From: DATCJY01 sp036562565
GTDB taxonomy: Bacteria; Bacteroidota; Bacteroidia; Flavobacteriales_D; Sanyastnellaceae
NCBI GenBank assembly: GCA_036562565.1
Contig: DATCJY010000038.1
Location: 1-41,014 of the forward strand
Length of the DNA: 41,014 nt
Reading direction: 5' to 3'
This document shows, in pieces, positions 26,725 through 34,555 of this stretch; the first letter of the stretch is position 1; each line of letters opens with the position of its first letter. Position numbers and translations under genes: made by a program. Below the pieces are notes generated by a model, which did no database searches, was not told the DNA's origin, and saw only the letters and a program-made list of their open reading frames with translations.

Positions 26725-28080
26725 TTATACGTGTTGAACTTTGTGTACAAACTCGTCAAAAGACACTGTTTTTTCTTCAATTGTGCACTGCTCTTTTACG
26801 ACTGCAAGAATCTTTTCCTCATACAAGAAGTCATAAACATTTTTCGCTTCTTCCTTCTTGCTCAAGGTCTCTTTAGCCAAAGATGTCAACAGTTCGTCAT
26901 CTTCCAACGGCAGACCATAAGAGGCATAACGGTTCTTCAATACATCTTTTACGTGGTTCAAAGCATCTTCTTGACTTACGTTCAAACCGTATTCTTTGAT
27001 GATTTTGCCTTCAATCAAATCCCAGCGAAGTTGAGTTGCGTAGATGGGATACTCGCGCTCAATGATTTCTTCGGTAAGTGGTTTTTCGTTGGTCATTGCG
27101 ATGAACTTCTTGAGGAATTCATCGGGCAATTGAAGATTCAATTTTTCGGTAAGCGTACGTGCAAACTCTCTCTTAAAGAGGAAGTCAGCGTCACGTGAGA
27201 ACATTTTGTCAAGGTCGGCTTTCACCACTTCTCTCAATTGTTCTTCGGTCTTTACAGAGCCATCCGGATACAATTTGGCAAACAATTCTTCATTGAGCTC
27301 GTGTGGTTCGAGGTGTTTGATTTCTACCACGGTCAATTTGAATTGTGATTTCAAATCGTGTACTTGCTCGTGCGTGATGCCGAGTGTCTCAGCAAGGTTC
27401 TGATGGTTTTCTGTGAGTTTGTGCGGATCAATAGTGACTGCATCTCCCACTTTCAAACCAATCAAAGCATTTTTAGTAGCCTCATCTTTGATGTATTCGA
27501 TGCCCACGTGAGAGCGGTTTTGGATACCGCCTTCTTTCACGTTACCTGCTTCGTCAAGCTCAGCAAGCTCAGCTTGAAGCAAGCAATCTACTGTGCTCAC
27601 TTCAGGGCTGCTCATTTTGCCATATCTGCGGGCGAGGTCTTTAATTTGACGATTGATCAACTCGTCATTGATGTCCACTTTATAATAAGTGAGTGTCAAG
27701 TCTTTGTTGAGTTTTAAATCGATGGCAGGAGCCAATCCGATTTGGTATTTGAATTTGAAATCGCCCGGGTTGTCCCAGTTGCCTTCTGTCTCTTCTTCTT
27801 TGGTAGGAATGGGGCTACCAAGAATTTCAAGCTTGTTTTCAGTGATGTATTGATAGATGCTTTCTTGAAGAAGGTTGTTGATCTCTTCGGCAAGAATGCT
27901 TTTTCCGAAACGTTGTTTTACCAAACTTGCAGGCACCTGACCTTGACGGAAGCCCGGAAGTTGTACGCGTTTACGATAGTTTTTAAGCGCTTTATCAACG
28001 CGTTCTTGATAATCTGCAGGCTGAAGTAGAATGCTCAGCTCGGCATTTAAGTCGTCAATGACTGTTTTTTCGATGTTCAT
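26725..28080 (-). CDS. tig: Trigger factor (ribosome-associated chaperone)
   Basis: This 451-residue protein is a full-length trigger factor. It binds the ribosomal exit tunnel and shields nascent chains. The N-terminal ribosome-binding signature is LPGFRQGQVPASLVKQRFGK (the GFRxGxxP loop at residues 43-50). A divergent central FKBP-like segment (about 150-250) follows, then a long helical C-terminal domain with acidic and Lys-rich helices. The prolyl-isomerase segment is poorly conserved, as is common in Bacteroidota. It is monocistronic, with its own terminator. Confidence 0.95.
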   Translation of the reverse strand: MNIEKTVIDDLNAELSILLQPADYQERVDKALKNYRKRVQLPGFRQGQVPASLVKQRFGKSILAEEINNLLQESIYQYITENKLEILGSPIPTKEEETEGNWDNPGDFKFKYQIGLAPAIDLKLNKDLTLTYYKVDINDELINRQIKDLARRYGKMSSPEVSTVDCLLQAELAELDEAGNVKEGGIQNRSHVGIEYIKDEATKNALIGLKVGDAVTIDPHKLTENHQNLAETLGITHEQVHDLKSQFKLTVVEIKHLEPHELNEELFAKLYPDGSVKTEEQLREVVKADLDKMFSRDADFLFKREFARTLTEKLNLQLPDEFLKKFIAMTNEKPLTEEIIEREYPIYATQLRWDLIEGKIIKEYGLNVSQEDALNHVKDVLKNRYASYGLPLEDDELLTSLAKETLSKKEEAKNVYDFLYEEKILAVVKEQCTIEEKTVSFDEFVHKVQHV

Positions 28081-28169
28081 GAAACCCTATAGTTTTATGA
28101 TTTAAATGGGTATTACTGCTGGATTGCAAATCCTCATTTTTACAGGAAGGAAAGCGTGGCGCTATGATG

Positions 28170-28209
28170 TTAAAAAGGGTGACTTGGAGAAAATCTTCAA
28201 GTCACCCTT
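28170..28209 (-). terminator. Terminator of the tRNA-Leu transcript
   Basis: A 16-bp stem (28175-28190 with 28194-28209, one G-T pair) with a 3-base loop is followed on the minus strand by TTTTTAACA. It lies 22 bases past the tRNA 3' end. Confidence 0.85.
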
Positions 28210-28231
28210 CATCATAAAACTCCTGTGGGAG

Positions 28232-28313
28232 TGCGGGCGGAGGGACTCGAACCCCCATGCCTCGCGGCACCAGATCCTAAGTCTGGCGCGTCTACCAATT
28301 TCGCCACGCCCGC
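28232..28313 (-). tRNA. tRNA-Leu (anticodon UAG)
   Basis: On the minus strand a full cloverleaf can be folded. The acceptor is GCGGGCG/CGCCCGC, the anticodon stem CCAGA/TCTGG encloses the loop CTTAGGA (anticodon TAG, reads CUA/CUG), and the long class II variable arm is TGCCGCGAGGCA. The T-arm is GGGGG-TTCGAGT-CCCTC. The 3' CCA is not encoded, so it must be added after transcription. Confidence 0.96.
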
Positions 28314-28346
28314 TCAGGCTCTTTCTTTCAAGAAAAAAGAGGGGTG

Positions 28347-28375
28347 CAAATATACGGGCACTTTCAATTTTTCAA
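28347..28375 (-). promoter_or_regulatory. Promoter of tRNA-Leu
   Basis: On the minus strand TTG (28375-28373), an 18-base spacer and the perfect -7 element TATATTTG (28354-28347) lie upstream of the tRNA, giving a leader of roughly 28 bases. The tRNA-Val promoter has the same TATATTTG. Confidence 0.8.
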
Positions 28376-28543
28376 AATCTGAATTCAACTTTTTGAAAAA
28401 TGTTTTTTGAGCTGTTTTAGTGGCTTGATTTCCTGTTGTTTGACATATGCACTTTGAGCAGTTGATACTTTCAGAACCATCCATTAGAGGCTGTAATTAC
28501 CTCTAGTACTTTGGCATACAAATACTGAAAACTCAAAATATGC

Positions 28544-29524
28544 ATGCCCTTGATTAAACATCTACTCATTTTAATTCTCTTTTGCGGCAGCTTCATGGTG
28601 GGGGTGGCCCAATTGCTTCCACCGGGTATTTCTTATCAGGCCGTGGTACGCGATATCAATGGAGATGAATTGGTCAATACTCCAATTTCCATTGATTTCT
28701 GCATCCGCAAACATGATGTGGAAGGCCCCATTGTTTTCGAAGAAAGTCATCAGCTTATCACTACCAACCAGTTCGGACTCTTTCATGCGGTGATTGGTCG
28801 TGGTGTCAATACAGGCACGGGATGGTTCAACAATCTCTCGCAAGTGGATTGGGGAGAGGATGATTATTTTCTCGAAGTGCGTGCCGTCATTCCCGGTCAG
28901 GGCACTGCGCAGGTTTTGGGTGTGACACAATTGCTTGCGGTGCCTTATGCACTCTATGCACAAAGAGCGCAAACTGTAGAGCAAGAGTCGGATGGCGATC
29001 CCACCAATGAGCTCATCACCGATATCAACCTTGATGAATTGAATCTGACTATTACCGAGAATTCCTCCGAACATCAGGTGGACTTAACACCGGTAGCATA
29101 TACCGCATGGAACAAGAGCGGCACTTCGCTTTTTAATAATAGTGAGCGAGTAGGAGTGGGCACGGGTAATCCTGCGAGTACATTGGATATACAAGGTTCC
29201 GTAAGTGCGAAGGTGATGAAGGTTAATGCTCCATCCTTCACCATGGATGCAAACAATGAACACGCAGCAGTATGGATATGCGATGTTACGCTGCATGGCG
29301 TGAACATGAAACTTGTTGCAGCTTCAACATGTGAAGGACGTATTTATAAGTTCAGAAAGTATGCGGGTAATGGTGTTTATGTGCATGATGTAACTCTAGA
29401 GGCGGTAAGCGGTGAAACCATTGATGGTTTAGGGTCTTATGTCATGAATCATTCGCAGGCAGAGTACCTCACTTTAATCAGTGATGGTCACAATTGGTAT
29501 GTTCTTGATCATAGTAAAGAATGA
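28544..29524 (+). CDS. Secreted fibre-like protein of unknown function
   Basis: The protein has 326 residues with an N-terminal signal segment (HLLILILFCGSFMVGVAQ). The domain after it, PPGISYQAVVRDINGDEL to TTNQFGLFHAVIGRG (about 25-90), is a recurrent N-terminal domain of secreted Bacteroidota proteins. A linker with TELITDINLDEL-like acidic strands leads to a C-terminal domain (about 230-326) that resembles tail-fibre-type ends (NAPSFTMDANNEHAAVWI, LTLISDGHNWYVLD). It has no T9SS sorting domain. Its stop overlaps the next start by ATGA, placing it first in a four-gene cassette. An inverted repeat TAGAGG-N9-CCTCTA lies about 55 bases before the start. Exact function unknown. Confidence 0.78.
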   Translation: MPLIKHLLILILFCGSFMVGVAQLLPPGISYQAVVRDINGDELVNTPISIDFCIRKHDVEGPIVFEESHQLITTNQFGLFHAVIGRGVNTGTGWFNNLSQVDWGEDDYFLEVRAVIPGQGTAQVLGVTQLLAVPYALYAQRAQTVEQESDGDPTNELITDINLDELNLTITENSSEHQVDLTPVAYTAWNKSGTSLFNNSERVGVGTGNPASTLDIQGSVSAKVMKVNAPSFTMDANNEHAAVWICDVTLHGVNMKLVAASTCEGRIYKFRKYAGNGVYVHDVTLEAVSGETIDGLGSYVMNHSQAEYLTLISDGHNWYVLDHSKE

Positions 29525-30264
29525 AAACAATCCTCCAAATAAGCTTGTGGTGGGTGCTTTGTTGTGCAGTGCTGTGTGCACCTGCACAATTGATGCTGGA
29601 CCGACAAGTGATTGCAAGTGGAGGTTTGCATTCAACAGGAACCTTGACAGTTGATGCAACCATTGGCCAACCGGTGCACACGACCGTGAGCACCAATCGC
29701 GGTATTCTGACTCAAGGCTTCCATCAGCCGGATGATGTCACAACGATGCACGTGCAAGTAGCCGTATATGAAACAGTTTGCAGTGGAACCTATGATGTTC
29801 GTATTCTTTCCATTGAAAGTTGTGAGGACATGTCTGGGATTACCATCTATTGGGACAATGTTGCCGGAGGATTGATTAAAAAAGACTTGCCGGCTCAATG
29901 TATGTTGTACATCAACACTGCATCCGGGTGTGAGCATTATATCTATTTCGATTTTCCCAACTATCCAGATAAGATTGTCAATACATGCGAGGTGGAGTTC
30001 TATACCTATATATCACCCAACAACGATGGAGATAATGATGTATGGATAATTAAGAATGCAGAAAGTCAATTTGTTCAAAGCATACAAGTAGATATCTACA
30101 ACCGGTGGGGGATGCGCGTATGGAGCAGCAATGCATATGACAATGTCAATTATGTATGGAAAGGAGATAGTCAGGATGGTTCGGCTTTGCCGGATGGAAC
30201 TTATTTCTATGTGGTCAAAATCAATGAAGTTACCTACAACGGTTATGTGGAGTTGATCAGATGA
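29521..30264 (+). CDS. T9SS type B sorting-domain secreted protein (247 aa)
   Basis: A signal peptide (TILQISLWWVLCCAVLCAPA) precedes the common Bacteroidota N-terminal module seen as SGGLHSTGTLTVDATIGQP and ILTQGFHQP. The C-terminal CHU_C domain carries YISPNNDGDNDVWII, IYNRWGMRVWSS and LPDGTYFYVVKI, so it is a type B T9SS substrate. It is unusually short, essentially a module plus a sorting domain. The ATGA overlaps on both sides (29521-29524 and 30261-30264) tie its synthesis to its neighbours. I infer a small adhesin or anchor delivered with the PorP/SprF protein encoded next. Confidence 0.9.
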   Translation: MKTILQISLWWVLCCAVLCAPAQLMLDRQVIASGGLHSTGTLTVDATIGQPVHTTVSTNRGILTQGFHQPDDVTTMHVQVAVYETVCSGTYDVRILSIESCEDMSGITIYWDNVAGGLIKKDLPAQCMLYINTASGCEHYIYFDFPNYPDKIVNTCEVEFYTYISPNNDGDNDVWIIKNAESQFVQSIQVDIYNRWGMRVWSSNAYDNVNYVWKGDSQDGSALPDGTYFYVVKINEVTYNGYVELIR

Positions 30265-31184
30265 ATGCCAAGTTGAAATATCATATAGCGGTTGGTGCAT
30301 TGTCATTGTGGATGTGCGCCACTTCTGCGTTATATGCACAGCAGGAGTGGTCCTATACGCAATACTTGTTCAACCTCTATGATATCAATGGAGCATATGC
30401 AGGCAATCATGGCGCAGGGAGTTTTGGCGTGCGCTATCGCTCGCAGTGGATAGGCATGGCAGGCTCACCTGAAACGCAATATATTTCATATCATGCTCCT
30501 GCATTTCATCAGCGCATTGGTTGGGGGGTAAAGTTGTCTACCGAGAACATCGGTGCACGCAATCAAACCATAGCCAAAGCATCAAGTGCATATAAAATTC
30601 ACTTGGACGATGGTTCGTTGTCCATAGGTTTTGCAGCCGGTGTGTTGCGCCAAAGCATCGATGTAAAGTCTCTCAAAGTTGCCGACCCGAGTGATACACA
30701 ACTCATTTATTTGGGTGAAAGCATCTTGACACCTCTTGTTGATGTAAGCGCGTTTTTTCATACCAATCGCTTTTATGCGGGACTTGAAAGCACGCGTATC
30801 AATAGAACACAATTCATTTATTATGAGAATTCACTTGCAAGGTTGTATTACAACCTCCAAGGCATTGTTGGGTACATGCACCCGCTCAAAGATGGTCACA
30901 TACTGCAAGTGTCATCAGCAGTACGCATGGCAGAAGGCAAAGTATGGCTTCCTGAGTTGAATCTATTGTACCTAATCCGCAATCGTTGCTGGTTTGGCGG
31001 AGGGTATAGGTTGAACAGCAATGCTCATGCGATAGCATGTTACAACTTTACAGAACAGCTGCGCATAGGTATGAGTTATGATGTTTCCTTAAATGCTTTG
31101 CGCTCCTTCAATGATGGCTCGGCCGAAGTATTTCTTGGATTCAATTTCAAAACAAAGACAGGTAAATCGATAAGATATTTTTAA
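30261..31184 (+). CDS. PorP/SprF-family T9SS outer-membrane protein
   Basis: This 307-residue protein has a signal peptide ending in ALYAQQ. The family opening is WSYTQYLFNLYDINGAYAG, then GVRYRSQWIGMAGSPETQYI and a beta-barrel-like series of strands ending in LGFNFKTKTGKSIRYF. PorP/SprF proteins sit in the outer membrane with the T9SS. They are needed for secretion or anchoring of specific, usually type B, partners, as SprF is for SprB. Here the natural partner is the type B protein encoded just upstream. The gene overlaps that gene by 4 bases. Confidence 0.92.
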   Translation: MNAKLKYHIAVGALSLWMCATSALYAQQEWSYTQYLFNLYDINGAYAGNHGAGSFGVRYRSQWIGMAGSPETQYISYHAPAFHQRIGWGVKLSTENIGARNQTIAKASSAYKIHLDDGSLSIGFAAGVLRQSIDVKSLKVADPSDTQLIYLGESILTPLVDVSAFFHTNRFYAGLESTRINRTQFIYYENSLARLYYNLQGIVGYMHPLKDGHILQVSSAVRMAEGKVWLPELNLLYLIRNRCWFGGGYRLNSNAHAIACYNFTEQLRIGMSYDVSLNALRSFNDGSAEVFLGFNFKTKTGKSIRYF

Positions 31185-31187
31185 GAG

Positions 31188-33125
31188 TTGAGAACAATAG
31201 CAACAATCATCGCGATTATCATGGTTCATGTGATGACATGGGCACAATCGGGTTATACAGTGAAACCCGTACAGGGAGTCAATACCCCGAAGGATGATAT
31301 AGCCTGTGGTTTACTCAATGATCAATTGATGGTCATTACCACAAGCGAGAAGGACCTTGTAAATCAAAATTCATGGAATGCACGTCCAGTCTTTTATCTG
31401 AACTCGATGAGTAGAGGAAAAGATTTTTCCGACTGGTATGGCAAGAGCAAACTCTTTGCTCACAAAGCCATGCAAGATGAAGGTCCGGCAGCATTTGATT
31501 ATCGTGATTCGACCCTTTATTTCAGTACAGCGGAGAACTATGGTAAAGCGACAGGCAATCGCCTCAAGATTTATGCAGTGCGCATGACATCAAGAGGATG
31601 GTCTATACCGGAGTTGTTGCCTTTCTGTACACCTGATGCGGATTTTGCGCATCCTGCATTCGATGTCGAAAGAAATTTATTGGTGTTCAGTAGCTCCATG
31701 GCCGGAGGTCAGGGCAATATGGATATATGGTATGTCTATAAAACCAATGAAGGCTGGAGCCAACCGGAGAACTTGGGACAGGGCGTAAACACATCTTCCA
31801 ATGAGTTGTTCCCTACAGTGTATGATGGTAATATCTACTTCAGTAGCAATGCTCCCGGTGGTAAAGGCGGACTGGATATCTACCGCGCCAATGGAAAACA
31901 ACAATGGAAAGTTGCCGTTAGACTCGAGGAACCCTTCAACAGCAACCGCGATGATTTGTTGCTTTACTTCCTCAACGATGAACGCATGTTGCTCACGTCC
32001 AATCGTAGCGGTGGCAAGGGAGGCGATGATATTTATCTTATCGAAAAGAATCCAGAGGATTACGAACGACATGAGTTTACTGCACGCTTGACAGCAAACG
32101 ACCAGCCCTTGAGTGGCGTGGATGTCAAGATTACCAATGCATGGAATGAAGAGGTTGTAAATGCAAGTTCCAATGCCAATGGTATGATTCCCATTGCATC
32201 ATTGCTGCTCAATCGTCAATACAAGGTGCAGCTCGCTAAGTTGGATCCATCCCTTTATACCGATTGTGTGTTGACCATCTATGACCCTGATCAACGTGTG
32301 GTAAAAGAGATTCGCTTCAATGCATTTGGGTTCGCTGTGTTGGAGTTGTTGCCTTTCAATTATAAGGATGTGAACTTGCTTGCTGCAGAAGATGGAACCA
32401 TTCTTCCTTTGGAAGATGAGGTAAAGAGTTTGTTGAATCTGAAAATAGAAGGACAACTCTATAAAGAAGTGCCCGGTGATATCGGCAAAGGAGAGCCTAT
32501 AACCATTCTCGATCACAATGGTGTGCCTACTGCAATTGCGTTTACAAATGAAACCGGTAAGTTCCGTTTTACCGATGTGAAGCCACAATTGGAGTATCGT
32601 TTTCGATTGTCAGAAGTAAGTGAGGCACGCAATGTGCTCATCACTGAAAAAGGAGAGAAGATTACGTTGCCCGTTCTTTCAACCGAAGTCAAGTACAACC
32701 GCCTCAAGTTGGAAGATGCTATTGAGTTGGTCAATGAATTCAATGAGGTAATCTATGTATCACCGAAAGACATCTTTGTAATCAATAGGATTTATTATGA
32801 TTATAACAGTGCCCGATTGACACCTGAGTCCAAATTGCAATTAGATAATCTTGAAATACTTGTGCGCAAGAATGATAAGTTGCGCATAGAGATGCGTTCA
32901 CATACTGACTCAAGAGGTTCTGCAGAGTTTAATTTGAAATTGTCTGAACAGCGCGCTAACTCTGCGATACAATATCTTGTTTCGAAAGGTATAGATAGTG
33001 CAAGATTTAAAGCTATCGGATTTGGTGAATCTCAATTGCTCAACGAGTGTGAAGATGGAGTGCCTTGCTTAGAGCCCGAGCACTCTATCAACCGCAGAAC
33101 AGAAATAAGACTATTTGAGGATTAA
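31188..33125 (+). CDS. OmpA-family outer-membrane/peptidoglycan-binding protein with PD40-type repeats
   Basis: This 645-residue protein has signal peptide ATIIAIIMVHVMTWAQ. The middle contains WD40-like/PD40 repeats (LLVFSSSMAGGQGNMDIWYV, NIYFSSNAPGGKGGLDIYRA, MLLTSNRSGGKGGDDIYLIE). Next come two carboxypeptidase-regulatory-like beta segments (about 295-510) and the OmpA C-terminal domain (about 535-645: YYDYNSARLTPESKLQLDNL, HTDSRGSAEFNLKLSEQRAN). The combination is the PorE-like/T9SS-associated OmpA architecture that anchors outer-membrane machinery to peptidoglycan. The start is TTG at 31188, three bases after the previous stop; ATG 31221 would shorten the signal. Its stop shares TTAA with the convergent gene. 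Confidence 0.9.
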   Translation: MRTIATIIAIIMVHVMTWAQSGYTVKPVQGVNTPKDDIACGLLNDQLMVITTSEKDLVNQNSWNARPVFYLNSMSRGKDFSDWYGKSKLFAHKAMQDEGPAAFDYRDSTLYFSTAENYGKATGNRLKIYAVRMTSRGWSIPELLPFCTPDADFAHPAFDVERNLLVFSSSMAGGQGNMDIWYVYKTNEGWSQPENLGQGVNTSSNELFPTVYDGNIYFSSNAPGGKGGLDIYRANGKQQWKVAVRLEEPFNSNRDDLLLYFLNDERMLLTSNRSGGKGGDDIYLIEKNPEDYERHEFTARLTANDQPLSGVDVKITNAWNEEVVNASSNANGMIPIASLLLNRQYKVQLAKLDPSLYTDCVLTIYDPDQRVVKEIRFNAFGFAVLELLPFNYKDVNLLAAEDGTILPLEDEVKSLLNLKIEGQLYKEVPGDIGKGEPITILDHNGVPTAIAFTNETGKFRFTDVKPQLEYRFRLSEVSEARNVLITEKGEKITLPVLSTEVKYNRLKLEDAIELVNEFNEVIYVSPKDIFVINRIYYDYNSARLTPESKLQLDNLEILVRKNDKLRIEMRSHTDSRGSAEFNLKLSEQRANSAIQYLVSKGIDSARFKAIGFGESQLLNECEDGVPCLEPEHSINRRTEIRLFED

Positions 33126-33541
33126 TAATCGTCTTCAATGTTTTCCTGAGTCGGCTGATTTTTGTTTTGCTTGGGTTGGGAGAGTACCAATATGAGATAG
33201 CAAAACCCGAATGCAGCAAGCGATAGGCTGATATAATTATGACTGCTCAGAGGTGATAAAAATGTCAATATAATGGCCACGCTGAGGTTCATGCGCGATA
33301 AGAAATAGAGCCATTCGGCAAACTTGCGCATCTTGGTAAAAAAGAAAATGGTGCTTCGAACCATCATCAGCACGACCCCGAGAAGGATTAAATGGTGGCT
33401 AAATGGCCACTCCATGATGCGAAACAATACCCCGATGATTAAAATTATTACTGCACCATAAATTATGATGGGATGCTGAAACCATTGCTTTTCAGGTTCT
33501 TCATCGAATTGGTCCAGTACATCACCAAGAAATTTTCGCAT
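33122..33541 (-). CDS. Small membrane protein with a GldL-like HWP-type hairpin
   Basis: This 139-residue protein has about four hydrophobic segments, and no family was recognised with certainty. The first two (IIIYGAVIILIIGVLFRIMEWP and SHHLILLGVVLMMV) resemble the GldL motor-protein hairpin, whose hallmark is GALFKIxHWP followed by a second helix; here it reads GVLFRIMEWP. The C-terminus is polar and acidic (PTQENIEDDY). GldL energises T9SS and gliding; this shorter relative lacks the long cytoplasmic part of GldL. It is encoded convergent to the OmpA-type gene, and the stops share TTAA at 33122-33125. It could be an unrelated membrane protein that happens to share the WP turn. Confidence 0.72.
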   Translation of the reverse strand: MRKFLGDVLDQFDEEPEKQWFQHPIIIYGAVIILIIGVLFRIMEWPFSHHLILLGVVLMMVRSTIFFFTKMRKFAEWLYFLSRMNLSVAIILTFLSPLSSHNYISLSLAAFGFCYLILVLSQPKQNKNQPTQENIEDDY

Positions 33542-33557
33542 AGAGCTAAAATAAAAT

Positions 33558-33587
33558 TTGCATTCGTCAAAAGTAGGTATATATTTG
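33558..33587 (+). promoter_or_regulatory. Promoter of tRNA-Val
   Basis: TTG (33558-33560), a 19-base spacer and TATATTTG (33580-33587) match the Bacteroidota consensus exactly. The tRNA begins 20 bases later. Confidence 0.85.
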
Positions 33588-33607
33588 CACCCGCTTTGAA
33601 AATGAAA

Positions 33608-33682
33608 GGGAGCTTAGCTCAGCTGGTTCAGAGCATCTGCCTTACAAGCAGAGGGTCACTGGTTCGAATCCAGTAGCTCCCA
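33608..33682 (+). tRNA. tRNA-Val (anticodon UAC)
   Basis: A full cloverleaf of 75 bases can be folded. The acceptor is GGGAGCT/AGCTCCC, the D-stem GCTC/GAGC, and the anticodon stem TCTGC/GCAGA encloses the loop CTTACAA (anticodon TAC). The T-arm is ACTGG-TTCGAAT-CCAGT, and A is the discriminator. CCA is not encoded. A terminator starts 12 bases after it. Confidence 0.97.
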
Positions 33683-33716
33683 CAACAATACAGAAGGTCA
33701 TCGCAAGATGGCCTTT
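33674..33716 (+). repeat. Direct repeat copy 1: tRNA-Val 3' end plus terminator
   Basis: This is a 43-bp unit, starting at the last base of the tRNA T-stem and running through the acceptor strand and terminator hairpin. It recurs at 33782-33824 with one substitution (G703 becomes A811). Confidence 0.9.
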
Positions 33717-33719
33717 TTT
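33694..33719 (+). terminator. Terminator of tRNA-Val
   Basis: Stem AAGGTCATC/GATGGCCTT (one G-T pair) with a GCAA tetraloop, followed by TTTTTT. The duplicated copy at 33802-33823 has loop ACAA and an interrupted T tract. Confidence 0.85.
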
Positions 33720-33781
33720 ATTATTACTACCAATAGGGATTTGCATATGAAGCATAAAGGGTCATCCCGATTGAATCGGGA

Positions 33782-33824
33782 TAGCTCCCACAACAATACA
33801 GAAGGTCATCACAAGATGGCCTTT
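33782..33824 (+). repeat. Direct repeat copy 2: relic of tRNA-Val 3' end plus terminator
   Basis: It is 42/43 identical to 33674-33716, and 108 bases downstream. Just before it lies GGGTCATCCCG with ATTGAATCGGGAT, a T-arm-like hairpin whose stem differs from the real tRNA T-arm. No acceptor 5' strand, D-arm or anticodon arm precedes it, so it is not a functional tRNA. It may be the remnant of a second tRNA copy or a palindromic repeat joined to tRNA sequence. Between the repeats (33720-33781) I see no gene. Confidence 0.85.
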
Positions 33825-33871
33825 ATTATTTTCCAAAAGTTGATTATTCTCTCTAGTACTATTTTAATTCG

Positions 33872-33904
33872 AAGAAAAAAAACACCTTCTTTAGATAAAG
33901 GCTA
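33872..33904 (-). terminator. Possible weak terminator of the DUF779 gene
   Basis: On the minus strand a short stem GCCTT/AAGGT overlapping the stop codon is followed by GTTTTTTTTC. The T-tract is strong, but the stem has only five pairs, one of them G-T. Confidence 0.35.
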
Positions 33905-34273
33905 CTCCGCATACTTCAATGGTTCGAGGTCTTTCAATTCGTCTTCCGTAAAGAGTCGTGAATGAATGATAAATCGAACACCGAGTGGAATTTCAAGTGA
34001 GAAGCTGGCACCTCTTCCCGGAGTAACATCAAGTGTGAGATGCGTGTGCTGCCAATATTCAAATTGATCTTTGCTCATCCAAAACTCACATCCTTCAATT
34101 TCTCCTATCTGTACATCGCTTTGACCAATGATGAAATCTCCTTGCTCAAAACACATAGGCTGTGAGCCATCGCAGCAACCACCACTCTGATGAAATATCA
34201 ATTGACCATATTTTGATCGGAGTTGCCCGATGAGGTCAATGGCTTTTTCAGAGGCGGATATTCTGCTTGTCAT
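33902..34273 (-). CDS. DUF779 family protein
   Basis: This 123-residue soluble protein is of full family length. The DUF779 signature is clear: YGQLIFHQSGGCCDGSQPMC, then QTHLTLDV-like QHTHLTLDVTPGRGASFSLE and the end IPLGVRFIIHSRLFTEDEL. The paired Cys in GGCCDGS and the later PMC suggest a metal- or redox-active site. Family members often lie beside aldehyde dehydrogenase genes, but none is present here. The function is not established. It begins at ATG 34273, 28 bases past a strong terminator hairpin on its own strand. Expression may therefore require read-through of that terminator (see 34301-34490). Confidence 0.9.
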   Translation of the reverse strand: MTSRISASEKAIDLIGQLRSKYGQLIFHQSGGCCDGSQPMCFEQGDFIIGQSDVQIGEIEGCEFWMSKDQFEYWQHTHLTLDVTPGRGASFSLEIPLGVRFIIHSRLFTEDELKDLEPLKYAE

Positions 34274-34300
34274 ATTTCTGTTTTTAAAAGGAAGGAAGGT

Positions 34301-34332
34301 AAAAAAATAAACCCCGGCATTCCCGGGGTTTA
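34301..34332 (-). terminator. Strong terminator ending the structured RNA
   Basis: A perfect 10-bp stem TAAACCCCGG/CCGGGGTTTA (34308-34317 with 34323-34332) has a 5-base loop. On the minus strand it is followed by TTTTTTT (34307-34301). The plus-strand flank has only four T, so it acts leftward. Confidence 0.88.
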
Positions 34333-34490
34333 CTTTTAGTTGGCTAAAAACTCATTTGCTCGCGGCAAATTATTCAATTAAACTCTTCTTTCAATAAAGT
34401 AGTGTACCACTCCTACTTTCCATAAGTTGCCAGCATAACTCCACTACGCTTAGTGGAAAGGAGTTATTTGCCAACAGAGTTAAAGTTTAA
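34301..34490 (-). ncRNA. Candidate structured small RNA or attenuator leader upstream of DUF779
   Basis: Read leftward from about 34490, the minus strand folds into a series of strong hairpins. An 8-bp helix ATAACTCC/GGAGTTAT (34435-34442 with 34460-34467) has an inner ACTA/TAGT stem and an outer GTTG/CAAC closure (34426-34475). Next are AAAGTAG/CTACTTT (34396-34419), ATTTGC/GCAAAT with a 5-base loop (34354-34370) and TTTTAG/CTAAAA with a TTGG-type loop (34334-34349). Last is a 10-bp terminator stem followed by seven T (34301-34332). No reading frame fits. I recognise none of the common riboswitch cores. The terminator before the DUF779 start allows two readings: an independent small RNA of about 190 bases, or a riboswitch-like attenuator. 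A promoter is not clear (nearest -7-like TAACTTCG at 34507-34500). Confidence 0.6.
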
Positions 34491-34555
34491 AAAACAGTGC
34501 GAAGTTAAAAACTCGTTCAGAAATTGATTAATTAATTCAGTAAAATCGATAAAAA

